The notes beneath the pieces are model-generated. The model worked only from the letters and a program-made list of their open reading frames with translations. It did not search any database and was not told the origin of the DNA. The position numbers were made by a program, and so were the translations under genes. Below are positions 24,991 to 50,777 of a stretch of 64,000 nucleotides of DNA, piece after piece (the stretch's first letter is position 1; each line of letters starts with the position of its first letter). The stretch is taken from the NCBI RefSeq assembly GCF_033115175.1, contig NC_084834.1, positions 36,624,077 through 36,688,076 of the forward strand, given 5' to 3'. This stretch comes from Lepus europaeus. Taxonomy: Eukaryota > Chordata > Mammalia > Lagomorpha > Leporidae.

Positions 24991-26620
24991 TTGGGTGGTG
25001 GGGGAAGGAACTCCAACTGCATCTCATGCCTCTGTGGCAAATATAAAAACAGAAAACAGGACATGTGGTGAGAGTTGCCATCAGGTTGTGCCCACAAGTG
25101 ACAGGAGATCACATTCCACGTGGTGGATCCTTTATGGTGACAGCAGGGACAGCAACAATGCTCTGCTTCCTTGGCCACAGCAGCAGTTCAAGCAGTTTGC
25201 TTATAGATGAGGCTTACCTTGGGGCTACATTCAGTGCACTACCTTTGTTGTGAAAATTCAATGAATTTATGAGGATAAAGCAATGTGGGCAGTAAAGGAA
25301 ACACAGCAAACCTTACAATACTGTTAGCATTGTATTACATTGGATTTTCTCATAATAAAACTCAAGTTTAAGGACTTAGATAATGCTGTATTTGTCTTTA
25401 AAACTTTCATATGCCTTAATATTCTACTCTTTCAACAATGAGCATGTAGCAAATGCTAGCTGATTTTGATTTATTTTAACCTAAATTTCAGGTAAAGAGG
25501 CTATTCTTTCATGGTTAAACTGTGTTATACAAATTGGCACATTGTGGTTAGCATATTCTTTTGCTTTCCTACAAAAGCTCTTTATCAAAAATGCCCTTGT
25601 CCTTATATCCATTGTTTTAACTCTGATTCCTCATTAAGAATACTTCAATGTGTATGATTTATAATTGTACCATGTGTGATTCCACCAAATATGATTAGGG
25701 CTTAATATATTACGTTTCATCCTTTCAACTGTTTCCATTAGGCAAATAAGTAGCCAGGGTCATTCAGTAAAGCACAGGTGTGCATGCTGTATGGTTGACT
25801 CACTTTCTGAAATGGACTAATACATTCTGCATGAGCAGAAGCTTGTAGGTGACTCACAAAGGTCACTCTCACATACATCATTACCATTCCAGCAAAGAGT
25901 TTGTCAAACCAGGATCAAAAAGCAGAGGAGGAAAATGTATTTATCCCATGTTCTTTAGCATCAGCTATTAGACCCTGTGTAAGAATATTAAAAACTTAAA
26001 GAGCTATCTGTCATAACTGGGCCAGGTTGAGCCCAAATAGCCCAGCCAGTCCCTCAGTCACCAAGGAAGGACTCAAGTCTCCTGGGAAGACTTTATTTCA
26101 GCAAGGCAGCCCTTTGAAGCTGAGGCAGACCCTGAAGCTATCTGACAGCTACCTTCTCAGTGGTTCACCTGGTAGCAGGATCCAGACTCTTATACCCAAA
26201 CGATCTTGTCATCATGCCCTTCAAAGCCTGGGGTTGTTGGCCAGATTCATCCATGTTCACTTTCAGTCCCAAGGATAAAGAACCTCACCCAGCCAAGTAA
26301 ATCACCTGGATTCCACTCACATCCCTCCCTCCCCTTCTCCCACCATGTAAAAGCAGCACTACGACCTTCTAATGAAGAGTCACTTACCTCCCCCAAAACA
26401 GAGAACTCTCTCCTTGGCCCTTGGTCCCTGAACCTAATCACAAATCCCGAAGTGGCAAGCATAGCTTACAGTTGGAAGGGACACTTATTAGGTGTTCTGA
26501 AGAAATATGCTCCCTTGAGGATATCACATTCTAGGTCCTCCTGAATCCAGTGTCACAGAGACAGGAAGCAAGATGCTCCCAGTGACCTCTGGGGTTTTTG
26601 TGACAACTGTGGCTTCCACC
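24991..26620. other. intergenic, nothing recognised
   Basis: Nothing I can support. Frames at 26,027-26,544 are short and without a recognisable domain. Confidence 0.4.
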
Positions 26621-26629
26621 TTTGGCCCT

Positions 26630-27050
26630 CATGGCACATCAGTTTTCAAAGGTTACCAGAACAAATAACCACAAACTAGGTGACTTCATAGAAATTTTAT
26701 TGTCTCACAGTTCACACCGCCAGAAGTGTGAAATCAAAGTGCTGGAGGAAGAGGTGTTGGTCTTTCGGGAGACTCTGAGGGGTGATCTGCTCCCACTTTC
26801 TCCCTTGACGTGTAGCTCCATCACTCCAGTCTCAGCCACCATCTTCTCATGGCCTTCTCCCTGTGTGCCTGTGAATCTTCCCTCTTCTTCTAGGGATACC
26901 AGTCTTTGGGTTTGGGCCCACCTTACAGTATGACCTCATCTGAACTCATTAAATCTGGAGACTCTACTTTGAAATAAGGTTACATTCCAAGATTCCAGGG
27001 GTACAAGGATTTGAGGTTTTACTATCCAACCTACCAAACATTCATTTTCT
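26630..27050 (+). repeat. old eutherian dispersed repeat, family not assigned
   Basis: 'aaataaccacaaactaggtg', 'attttattgtctcacagttc', 'ccatcttctcatggccttct' and 'tttgaaataaggttacattc' are the words, in order, of a common ancient mammalian repeat. I do not name its class. Confidence 0.55.
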
Positions 27051-27324
27051 CTACTGGAGACACAATGAGATTCTCTTGCTATCTGTGACCTGAAAGATGG
27101 TATCAAATCCTTGCAGAATATTGTCTCTGAGCTGCTACTGCAGCTGTGTCATGTCATGCCCTGGCCACACATCAGGCACGACGTTTCCAGGAAGTGTAAT
27201 ACATGATACATCCAGGGAACACCATGGTCACAGGCCTTTCACAATACCTCCTTTATTTTGAAGACGATCCCTTGACCTGACACGTTATGTGAGATCTCAT
27301 GCCAGTGAATCAAACACTCCAGAG

Positions 27325-27627
27325 ATGGAGGTTAAGGTGCCAGTTAAGACACCTGTACCTCATATTTGCCTGCCAGGCTCCTCTCTGGATTCCAGCTTCC
27401 TGTTAATGCAGACCTTAGGAGGAAGCAGTGATAGACTAGGTGATTGGGTTCCTACCACCCACATGGGAGACCTGAATGAGTTCCCAGATCCTGGCTTGTA
27501 TGTCAACCCAGCCCCAGCCATTGCAGGTATCTAGGGAATGAACAAATGGATGAGAGGGCTCTCGCACTGTTTATGCCTCTCAATAAATTCAAAAAATACA
27601 AAAACAAACAACAAACAAAAAAAACCT
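27325..27627 (+). repeat. CSINE-related SINE, diverged
   Basis: 'aggtgccagttaagacacct', 'cacccacatgggagacctga', 'cccagccccagccattgca' and a weak tail 'tgcctctcaataaattc' mark a diverged SINE. Its head belongs to the 'gttaagacacctgc' type also seen at 36,064. Confidence 0.72.
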
Positions 27628-28054
27628 ACTCCATAACCACTCAGGTACTGATACCAAATAAAGCCCTACAGGAATAAAACACAAGCATTTCTGGGATGGC
27701 TACTCTTACCTTCCTGAAGCAATGACGCCCCATTAGGGCCTTAATATATATACCCCTGTTGCAATAGATCTGACATGCAGTAGTGTCGGTAACTGGATCG
27801 GCTGTGTTAAGTCTGACACTGTGCTGCCTGGCCCAGGGGGTAAGTTTCTAAAAGGAATAACCTTCCTTTAGAAGCCCAGCTGCTTGCATTGATTTCTACT
27901 ATGAACTGCAGTTTGTCACCAACTCCACACCTTATCTGTCATTAATATCTTCAATACAACAGCATCTATTCTGTGGCCCAAAATGCAAGGCTCTTCCACT
28001 GCACCTTAACCTGCTGCCAAGCCTTTTCCTGCTGTGGGCTCTACTCAGAGTTGC
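27628..28054. other. intergenic, nothing recognised
   Basis: No feature I can support. Confidence 0.45.
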
Positions 28055-28098
28055 CTCAGACAGGCATTCTGGTGTAGTGATTAAGACTCTGCTTGGGA
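28055..28098 (+). repeat. SINE head only
   Basis: 'caggcattctggtgtagtga' followed by 'ttaagactctgc' is the 5' head of a 'gttaagac'-type SINE. It stops abruptly where the L1 begins. Confidence 0.55.
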
Positions 28099-31000
28099 AT
28101 TCTAACATGGCAGATTAGGGAACTATGTAGTGCACAAGGCTAGGGATAAACTGTTTAAAAAAAAAAAGTGTAGGAAGTACACTCTCAGGGGAGAATGAGA
28201 GAAAACTGCGGTGGAAATTGCGGAATGAAGAGGAATGCTGTGGACCTGTGTGAAAAATGTGGAGGCGCAGCATGAACACGGACAGAACACACAACTCCAG
28301 CAGCTGACAGCTGGAGAGGGTCCAGCATGGAGACTGATGTGAGACCAGACTGCAAGAACACAGTGATATACCCAGAGGGAGGGCATGACGTGAGTCTGGC
28401 CTGGAGCCCCAGGAGCTAGAGGATACCCATGGACCCAGTGGAACCAAAAGGGGCATGTTTCTCCAGCTGGAAGAGGATGGGCGTAAGCAGCAGCTGCAGA
28501 AGCCATTGTGCCCATGCGCAGCAATTGGATGAGACAAGACACCACCTCAGCAGCATTGGTGGTACTGGTGGGGAGAGGACAGCATCTGGTCAGTGGCTCT
28601 TATGTACGCATGTGATCCAGAGATTCTAACAGAGGGCAAATCTGCGTTCACCACTGACTTTGAGCCTGGCTAGGATAGAAGGGGGCTGCAAACCCACATA
28701 AAACTGTGAGCTTCCCCCAGCCTCTCAACATATAATAGCCTCCGGGGCTCAAGCCCTTTAAGGGGAGATCCCACGGACAGCTGGCTTGGGGAATGTCTGC
28801 CTTTCTGTGGACTGGACAGGCTGGCAGGGTTGCATGGACCCTCTGCACGCAGCAACTCTGGGAGCCTGTGTGCTGAGACTGTGGGGACTCTGGTTGCATG
28901 ACAGGGTGCAGGGTGTAGCCGAGTCTCTGAGCAATGACTGTGTGAGGCTCCACACTCAGAGCTCCCTGGTCGCCTGGGGCAGGTCACTGCAGCAGAATCT
29001 GTGTTCGGATTGAGGAATGCACAGATCATTTGAGTGGTTCATATGGTGATGCAGATGAGTGTTGAACCCACTGGTGGCTAAAATCCAGGTACTGATCAAC
29101 TTGGAGGAGAGGAGGTGAGGGTGTTATCACACCAACAGAGGTAACCATTCCCTCTCTGTTAACAAGAGAAGATCTACCATACCCAACTCGGGTGATACCC
29201 TGGATAGCCGCCCCACCCTGGAGCACTGACCAGAGCTTCCTGGTCACACTCAACATACCAGATAGAAGTAGAGATACTCCACTAAGCCACAGAAGCATAA
29301 TTCAAAGATAAAAGCCATTAGAGGAAAAACCAACAAGTTTCTCTACAAATGCCAAAAATAAATGCAGAAATTCAAAAAATAAGAATAAGGAGGACAACAT
29401 GATGCCCTCAAAGGAACATAACATTTCAATATTAGAATATGAAAATAAAGAGGTTGATAAAATGCCTGAATGAGAATTCAAAAAATCAATTACTCAGAAG
29501 CAATCAGAAGCAAATACATGAATTAAAGAAATCATACATGACATAAATGAATAATTTTCAAATAAAATTGAGATTTTTAAAGAGAAATAAAAATGAAATA
29601 TTAGAAATGAAAAACTCAATACATCAAATAAAAATTTGGAAAGTCTTAAGAACAGACTTGATGAGGCAGAATAAAGAATTTCCAAGCTAGAAAACAAATC
29701 CTTTGAAATTTTTCAGTCAGACCAAAAAATAAAAAATAAAAAAAGATGAAATTAGAAAAGTTAAAAACAAAAACAATGTTACAAATTTAGGGGATACTAT
29801 CAAAGGACCCAACAAAGCAGTCTTAAGTGTTCCTGAAGGTGTGGAAATAATGGACTAGAAGGTTTAGTGAAGTAATTACAGAAAAATTCCCCAATTTAGA
29901 GAAAGAGACATCAAAGTACAGGAAGCACACAGAACTCCTGAAACATAACCATAAAAGATCTTTCAGCACAACACATTGTAGTCAAACTTTCAACAGTAAA
30001 TATAAAGAAAAGACTATAAAATGTGCACAGAGAAACCCAGATTATTTCCAGAAGATCTCCATTTATACTCATAGCTGACTTCTCATCAGAAATGCTACAG
30101 GATAAGAGACAATGAAGAGACACAGTACAAGTCTTATGAGAAAAAAAATGTCAACCCAGAACACTGTACCCTGCAAAGCTCTCATTTATGAATGAAGATG
30201 AAAAAAAGACCTTCCATAAAAAAAGAAATTTGTCACTACTCATCCAATCTTACAAAAGATGCATAAAGATGTGCTACACACAGAAACACAGAAACATCGT
30301 CATCACTATGAAAGAATGTGAAGGCAGAAAATCTTCCAGTAAAAGTACAAAGTAAATCCAAAATAAACAATAGAAATATTTATGGAAAACCAGCAGGGCA
30401 ATGTATTACTTACCAATAGTAACCTTGAATGTAAATGGCCTCAACTCTCAAGTCAAAAGATAAAGACAGGCTGAATGGATTAAAAAACAATACCAATCTA
30501 TTTGCTGCCTAAAAGAAAGAGATCTCACCAACAAAGATACACACAGACTGAAAGTAAAAGTATGGGAAAAGATATTCCATGCCAAAGTAAAGGGAAAAAG
30601 TGCAGGTGTAGCAAACAAAATGGACTTTAACACAAAAACTGTTAAAGGACATGAAGAAGTGCACTATGTAATGAATAAGGAATCAATTCAACAGGAAGAT
30701 GTGACTATAATAAATGTATATGCACCCAACTGCAGGATGCCTGGCTAATGGAAATTACAAAGGACTAAAGAAACAGAAGACATAAAAAAATGCAAAAATT
30801 TTCCATGTTCATGGATTGGAAGAATCAATATCATCAAAATGTCCACACTACTGAAAGCAATTTACAAATTACCAAGGACAGTCTTCTCAGATCTAGAAAA
30901 AAATGATCCTAAGATTCATATAGAAACTCAAGAAACCCCGAACAGCTAAAGCAATCTTATACAACAAAAAGCTAAAGGCATCACAATACCAGATTTCAAG

Positions 31001-31651
31001 ACACATTTCAGGTCAGCTATAATCAAAACAGCCTGGTACTGGCACCAAAACAGACCTATATACCAATGGAACAGAACAGAAAGTCCAGCACTCAACCCAC
31101 CCATCTACAACCAACTTATTTTTGACAATGGAACTCAAATCAATCCCTGAGCAAGTAGAGTGTCTTCAACAAATGGTGCTGGGGAAGCTGGATCTCTGCA
31201 TGCAGAATAATGAAACCAGAACCATACCTTACACCTTACACAAAAACCACTCAAAATGGATCAAAGACCTAAATCTATGACCCAATGCCATCAAATTATG
31301 AGAGAACAATGCGGCAACACTGCAAGACATATATATAGTCAGACTTCTTGGAAAAGACCCCAGTAACATAAATAATCAAACCCAAAATTAACAAATGATA
31401 TTACTTCAAGCTAAGAAGGTTTTGTACTGCAAAAGAAACACACAGCAAAGAGGCAACCGACAGAATGGGAGAAAATATTTGCAAGCTACACAAGTGATAA
31501 AAGGTATATATCCAGAATCTATAAAGAGCTCAAGAAATTAAACAACATCAAAACAAAAAATCTAGTTTAGAAATGGGCAAAGGACTGGAACAGACATTTT
31601 TCAAGAGAGGAAGTTCAAATGGCAAACAGATTTGAAGAAATGCTCACGATC

Positions 31652-31924
31652 GGCCGGCGCCACGGCTCAATAGGCTAATCCTCTGCCTGCGGCACTGGCA
31701 CACCAGGTTCTAGTCCTGGTTTTGGCGCCGGATCCTGTCCCGATTGCCCCTCTTCCAGGCCAGCTCTCTGCTGTGGCCAGGGAGTGCAGTAGAGGATGGC
31801 CCAAGTGCTTGGGCCCTGCACTCCATAGGAGACCAGGCTCCTGGCTTCAGATCAGCACAGTGCGCCAGCCGCAGTGCGCCGGCCGTGGCGGCCATTGGAG
31901 GATGAACCAACGGCAAAAGGAAGA

Positions 31925-31956
<32 letters not shown>

Positions 31957-32018
31957 ACTGTCCACTCTGCCTGTCAAAAATAAAAAAAAAAGAAAGAAAA
32001 GAAAAGAAAAAGGAAAAA
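31652..32018 (+). repeat. CSINE, young, nested in L1
   Basis: Head 'ggccggcgccacggctcaat' and a full body lead to an irregular A-tail (AAAG units, about 31,977-32,018). The target duplication GAAATGCTCACGATC is perfect at 31,637-31,651 and 32,019-32,033, and L1 ORF2 reads through on both sides. Confidence 0.95.
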
Positions 32019-32403
32019 GAAATGCTCACGATCACTAGCCATCAAGGAAATGCAAATCAAAACCATAATGAGGTTCCAACTCACCCCCAGTTAGAATGGC
32101 TCTCATACAGAAATCAATAAATCACAAATGCTGGTTAGGATGCAGGGAAAAAGATATCCTAATACATTGTTGGTGGTAATGTAAACTGGTACAACCACTG
32201 TGGCAAACAGTATGAAGATACCTCAGAAATCTGAATACAGACATATTATATGATCCAGCATTTCCACTTCTGGGAATTCACCCAAATCAAGAAAAATAAG
32301 CATATGAGTTATGGGTACCCCCATGTTCACTGCAGCTGAATTCTCAATAGTTAAAATATGGAATTAACCCAGATGTCTATCAACTGATGACTGTATAAAA
32401 AAC

Positions 32404-32463
32404 TAGTGTGTGTGTGTGTGTGTGTATATACACACATAGTGTGTGTATATACACACACACTAT
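32404..32463. repeat. (TG)n-(TA)-(CA)n palindromic microsatellite
   Basis: A TG run turns into 'tatatacacaca', then again into 'gtgtgtatatacacac', which is a perfect 16-bp palindrome. The array can fold on itself. Confidence 0.9.
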
Positions 32464-32494
32464 GGAGTAATACTCAGTTGTAAAAAAAAAAAAA

Positions 32495-33039
32495 ATGAAA
32501 TCCATACCTGATCTGCCTTAATTGGTAACTGCCTTTGAAGTTTACCCATTCTACTATTAAGTCTTTAGCCTGATGCTCAATTTTCTCAATCAATCCCACT
32601 GCATGAGACAGTTTTTTTTTTCATATGCAACTACAGTTGCTATGGGTTTCAGACCTGGCTTCCCATTGCATGTTTGGCCTTCAGCTCTTCATTTTCTCTA
32701 CTGAACAAGAAATGGTATAGCAATGACAATCTATCCCTGGTATCATTACTTACAATTTTCTCCTTACATCTAAAATGCCAGTCAGATAATGCAACCCTTT
32801 CTATCACTATATCACTTCAATTCCTGGTCAATGTAAAGTTTTAACAACTGGAACTTGTGCAAGGGCTGTCCATCCACCTACCATCAAACACGGGGTTGTG
32901 CTGCATATCCTTGTGTCTACCACGTAATAAACCACTGCTATCTATTTCTATCTTTGACAAACAATAAAGCAGTTTACCCAAAATACTGAAATGTTTTCCA
33001 AAATAAGTAAAAAAATTTGAGAATAAATGTTTCAAAGGT
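32495..33039. other. downstream flank of ZNF330, nothing recognised
   Basis: This lies between the end of the L1 and the probable 3' end of ZNF330. I see nothing I can name. Confidence 0.45.
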
Positions 33040-33736
33040 ATATAAGTGAAACACTAATTTATTAAAAAAATATATTTCCTGAGCAACACATCTGTAATGA
33101 TAGCACTTCTGATATTATGTCTCTAAAAATGGTGAGCAGTCACCTTTGTCAATACATTTAGGCATTAGTAATAGGTACTGTTCAGGACATATACTGTGAA
33201 GAGATGGACTAAATCAGTTGCTAAAACAAATACTGTGACTACTTAAAATAACATAATATTTAATGAAAGTTTAGACTATAGCATAATCATTTTGTGGACA
33301 GACATAAAAGCAAAAATACAGTAATTCATTTTATCCACGACTACATTTTATAAAATCAGATACAGTGAATTTATAAGCAGTGTTTTAATAAAAACAGTAA
33401 TTTAATTTCAAATAAATATATTACCTATTCCTTTATCCTATATATAGGGATCTAACTGGCAAGCCTACTAGATTACAGAGACCAATACTAATATAATTCA
33501 TGATGCCTCATTTGCTTGAATCAATAGATACCTTACATTTGAACCTTATTTTTTATGCTATAAGCCTGATTATTAATTCCTATAAAAACGCTATGCCCTA
33601 CAAGTTGGCCCAGTAAATGTGACTAGTCTTTTGCCCAAGGCCAAATGATAGTATTTTGAGTATCTGCACACAATTCATCAAGCACACACACATTCCTGTT
33701 TCTCTCACACAAGGTCACCAAGGGCAAGCAGCTCTC
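33040..33736 (-). other. ZNF330: ZNF330 3' UTR
   Basis: It follows the ZNF330 stop codon on the minus strand. No dispersed repeat lies inside it, and the only AATAAA on this strand in the interval is at 33,058-33,063. That gives a 3' UTR of about 690 nt. The end point is inferred from this signal. Confidence 0.6.
33058..33063 (-). terminator. ZNF330: probable ZNF330 polyadenylation signal
   Basis: Canonical AATAAA on the minus strand, about 675 nt after the stop codon. Cleavage would fall near 33,035-33,048. Confidence 0.55.
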
Positions 33737-47138
<13,402 letters not shown>

Positions 47139-47304
47139 TTAATGAATTAAAACTTAGTATCATGAAATCTTCTTATTCTCAAATTTTCAGTTCAATTCTG
47201 TCATTTTTACATTTAAGCACAAATATTCCAAATAAAATGGATGACTTAAGGCACTCACTAGCAAAAACACTGTCAAAAAACAGAAATGTCAAGATATTCT
47301 ACCC

Positions 47305-47597
47305 TGGGGTGAGAGTTTGGTATAGCAACTAGGATACCACTTGGGACCCCTGCATCCCGTATTTGAGGGTCTGGATTTAAGTCTCTGCTCAGCTCAGGAT
47401 TCCAACTTCCTGCTAATGCATACCTGGGAGGCAGCAGGTAGTGGTTCAAACATTTGGGTTCCTGTTACTCACAAGGGGACCTGGACTAAATCTGAACTTC
47501 ACCCAGCCATGGAATTGTGGCTCTCAGAGGATGGGAGCTCTCTGTAGCCCTCACTGCCTTTCAAATAAGTATTAAAAAAAAAAAAAAAAAAAAAAAA
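47305..47597 (+). repeat. SINE, diverged, in ZNF330 intron 1
   Basis: 'gagtttggtatagcaactag', 'gataccacttgggacccctg', tail 'ctgcctttcaaataagtatt' and a run of more than 20 A. An old SINE, antisense to the gene. Confidence 0.78.
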
Positions 47598-48249
47598 CCA
47601 CTATGATAAAAGCCAAAGTAGTTTCTTTTCCCATAAGAAAAAAGTTTCTCTGATGTTAAGTATTCTGCACCTTATTTAGCAAAATTCATTAGGCATACAT
47701 TAACAAGAAATCATTAAAAAGTGCAATATTTACCTACTTTAAATCACTTTAAGCTATATATTTCGATAACCTGATGCTGCCAAACTTGAAAAAAAAAACT
47801 ATTTTCTCTATGTAACATCTAAATAAAACTGTTAACCGAGTCACGTGACATCTCTAACCACAAAATCAAACCACTCTCTAAAAAGATATTAAAGGCATTA
47901 CAGTGGCTTTGACTCTGAAAGCTTATCTTCTCTCCATGCAGTGAACATATAATTTTAACTGGGTTCAAGTTGAGGTTTACGAGCAATTAAAGGACTTTCA
48001 AATCGGCTTTCCTTAAGTTGAAAGAAATAGCACACGTAGAAAAACAAGACCTTTCTAAACCGAAGTTGTGTGGAATGTCCACGTCAAAAATCAAGCGGCA
48101 GGCAGGGTGGGTGGGATCAACGCAGAAATCCGGACAGCCCAGCCACGAGTTCACAGCCTGGCTATCCAAGTAACGTCCAACCACTAGGACACTCGTGCAA
48201 CATTTAAATGGACCAAATCTGGACAGGGCAGTGCCCTGGCCAAAACACT
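47598..48249. other. ZNF330 intron 1, nothing further recognised
   Basis: Unique-looking sequence between the last SINE and the CpG island. Confidence 0.5.
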
Positions 48250-48880
48250 AAGCAACAATCACGAGATCGCGCGGGCGAATTCTGCTCCCAGAGTTGTCCC
48301 TGAACCCACCGGGAAAGTGGAGCCTCGTTTTCTTACCCCTTCCAACTTGTTCTGGACACCTAAGAGTGAAACCCTCCTCCTAACCTCACACGGGGCCAAA
48401 CCCTTCTCCGGCAACGCTGCACACTGCCCCGGCCACCCGGCGGCTTTCAACGGGAAGGCAGGAGTCGGAAGGGGCGCCACGCGGCTCCGGCAGCCCACGA
48501 CCGTCCCCGCCCGCGGGCCACCCTACCTCGAGCGCGCGCCGGGCCGACCAGGCTCGGCCTAGCGGAGAGGCCGGGATCGCCCCCGGGACGGAGGGACAGG
48601 GAGCGGCGTGAGGCCGGCCCGCGACCGCAGGAACCCCAATCCGCGAGCCAGCCCTCCAGCGACAGAGCCACTAACACCCACAGACAGGGCAGGCTGCGGA
48701 CATTCGGAGCCCGGCCGGATGTCCTCTTACGTGCGCAGCGTCCTGACGGCGCACGTCGACAGGAAGCGGCCCGGCCCCTCTGCTGGCCCCGCCCCTCTGC
48801 TGGCCCCGCCCCCTCTGCTGGCCCCGCCCCGGCGCGGCCCGGCCCACCTGTGCTTGGGGCTCCTCTTCCTGGACTGAGGA
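48250..48880 (-). promoter_or_regulatory. ZNF330: CpG-island promoter of ZNF330 with first exon
   Basis: This is the only strongly GC-rich, CpG-dense stretch of the window, and it lies just upstream of the ZNF330 coding exons. Two good donors on the minus strand could end the first exon: GAG|GTAGGG (exon end 48,527) and GCAC|GTAAGA (exon end 48,731). Transcription probably starts around 48,740-48,780, just downstream of the GC boxes. An ETS-like CTTCCTG core lies at about 48,759-48,765 on the minus strand. No TATA box. Start and first-exon choice are inferred. Confidence 0.75.
48776..48836. promoter_or_regulatory. three tandem GC-box units
   Basis: The unit 'cccctctgctggccccgcc' repeats three times with 1-nt length differences. 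Each unit carries a CCCCGCCC-type Sp1/KLF core. It lies immediately upstream of the probable ZNF330 start. Confidence 0.85.
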
Positions 48881-49718
48881 TTTGGAGAGAAGGGATGGGA
48901 TGCCAGGGAAAAGAGGGAAGCTGGGGGAAACAGACGTGGAGAAAAGCAATGGAGAACTCTAAAAGGAGAGAAATAGAAAAGGAGGAATGCACTCACAAAC
49001 TTACTACTGGCTCAGGGACTCAGATGGCAAATTCTTCCCCGAATCTTTTGCAAACCTTTCCGCTGCTTGCATCTTGCGCGCCTCACCTCCCACCTTGTGT
49101 TGGTTGCTGCTGGAGCTGCGCCTCCAGTTGCCTGATGGCGTTTCCTACCACCCTGCTTCACCTCCTTCCTCTGCCCTCGGATTCCACGGCTCAAAGCTCC
49201 CCTGCATTCTCTTTAGTGTGTGCTCTCCCTGGGCTTAGCTGAAGTCTGACTGTCCTCTCCAGCAAGGCTCCCTTGCTCTAAACTTCTCCCAAGGTCAAAG
49301 AGAAGCCAGTGCCCTTGCACCCCAGGGCCACACCTCATATCTCTCTGGCCACGCCACCTTATTTCCTTCAGTGCTGCTGTTTTATACCCACTTATTGGTG
49401 AAAAAAGCTGGGACCCAATGTTCAACTTCTGCCGTCACCCTTAGTCACGCTAACATTTAGATGGAAGACTCTTTACTCTTGGGCCCTTGATTCCACCTCC
49501 AGCAGTCATTACGTCCACTCCACTAGGCATTGGTATTCATGGGTATACCTTGGGTCTTAATAAATGGAGCTGTATACCTGAAATCCAAAATGCAAATGTC
49601 CAACCACATGACCTCCTATCTTGTCAACCCTTATCCTCAATTTTCTCTCCCAATAGAGACTAGGAAACTCGAACCCTCTATTCTCTCCCCAACAATCATC
49701 CCTTGGCTTCTTCCCTTC
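48881..49718. other. upstream flank of ZNF330, nothing recognised
   Basis: Frames here (for example 48,850-49,242) are non-descript. I see no exon or repeat that I can name. Confidence 0.45.
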
Positions 49719-50054
49719 TTTTTTTTTTTTTTTTTTTATTTGACAGGCAGAGTGGACAGTGAGAGAGAGACAGAGAGAAAGGTCTTCCTTTGCCATTGGT
49801 TCACCCTCCAATGGCCGCCGCGGCAGGTGCACCGTGCTGATCTGAAGGCAGGAGCCAGGTGCTTCTCCTGGTTTCCCATGCAGGTGCAGGGCCCAAGGAC
49901 TTGGGCCATCCTCCACTGCCTTCCCGGGCCACAGCAGAGAGCTGGCCTGGAAGAGGGGCAACCGGGACAGAACCCCGCGCCCTGACCGGGACTAGAACCC
50001 AGTGTGCTGGCGCTGCAAGGCAGAGGATTAACCTATTGAGCCGCGGTGCCGGCC
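49719..50054 (-). repeat. CSINE, young
   Basis: A T-run, 'gacaggcagagtggacagtg', the full body and head ending '...gccgcggtgccggcc'. Target duplication TCTTCCCTTC at 49,709-49,718 and 50,055-50,064. Confidence 0.94.
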
Positions 50055-50179
50055 TCTTCCCTTCTTTTTTTGTATTCCCAGGCTACAAAACAGGGCATCT
50101 CTTCCATCACAATTCGCCATGGTTTCTTTCTGATCATATCAATTAGGGCATTCCTAGTTCTTGTAGTTCAACATTCGTT

Positions 50180-50245
50180 TCTTCCTTCCTTCCATCCTTC
50201 CTTCCTTCTTTTCTCTCTCTCTCTCTCCCTCTCTCTCTCTGTTTC
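50180..50245 (+). repeat. (TTCC)n/(TC)n pyrimidine tract
   Basis: 'cttccttccttccatccttc' passes into a CT run. Confidence 0.85.
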
Positions 50246-50699
50246 TCTTTTTCTTTCACTTAAGAAAAAATTAAAGAAAAAAGTCACACCATCATGGTTC
50301 TATTCCAAATGAATAAGCTTGCTGTACTCCCAGAAGCTTAGGAAATCAGACTTTTCCTTTCTGAAGAGGAACTCACTACAAAGAGTGATGGAAAAATAAA
50401 TATGTAGACCAAGACAAGGAATCTTTACTGTTCATAGACACTCAATGAAAGAACTCCAAAGGATGTACTTCAGGAGAAATGAAAATGAAAATGGTGAATG
50501 AAAAAATCAAGTGAAATACATTATACGGAAAATTGTAAAGCAAAGTAAATAGTCATATACACTAGTAAAAATACCAAAACATGCCTTAAAATGATATCAA
50601 CTTCAGATTTTTGTTATCTCTGGGGAGAAATAAGAGATAGATGATGTGGGACATTAGCTATACTTTTAGTTTCCTGACCAACATTAACTTTTGAAAACA
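50246..50699. other. intergenic, nothing recognised
   Basis: No feature I can support. Confidence 0.45.
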
Positions 50700-50777
50700 T
50701 ATATAATACCTCAACACACACCAGAACGGCTAAAATATGCAAGATTGATAATACCAAGTCATGGTAAAGATGTGGAG

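Larger units (their letters stand above)
28099..32494 (+). mobile_element. L1 element, internally deleted and decayed
   Basis: A 5' UTR-like part runs from 28,099 to about 29,310. An ORF1-like region (29,380-30,700) follows, with 'cagaacactgtaccctgcaa' and 'aggctgaatggattaaaaaa'. Near 30,745-30,775 the sequence jumps to the end of ORF2 ('ccatgttcatggattggaag', 'cagcctggtactggcac', 'caatggaacagaacag'). It continues through 'tatggagtaatactcagttg' to an A-run at 32,480-32,493. Most of ORF2, including the endonuclease and much of the reverse transcriptase, is absent, and every frame is broken. A young CSINE interrupts it at 31,652. Confidence 0.85.

Noticed and set aside
28115-28545. Two overlapping 140-codon minus-strand frames
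   Set aside because: They are antisense to the 5' part of an L1, without recognisable product.
48447-48992. 181-codon minus-strand frame in the CpG island
   Set aside because: GC-rich promoter DNA has few stop codons. The product is arginine/glycine/alanine-rich low complexity and overlaps the ZNF330 promoter and first exon.
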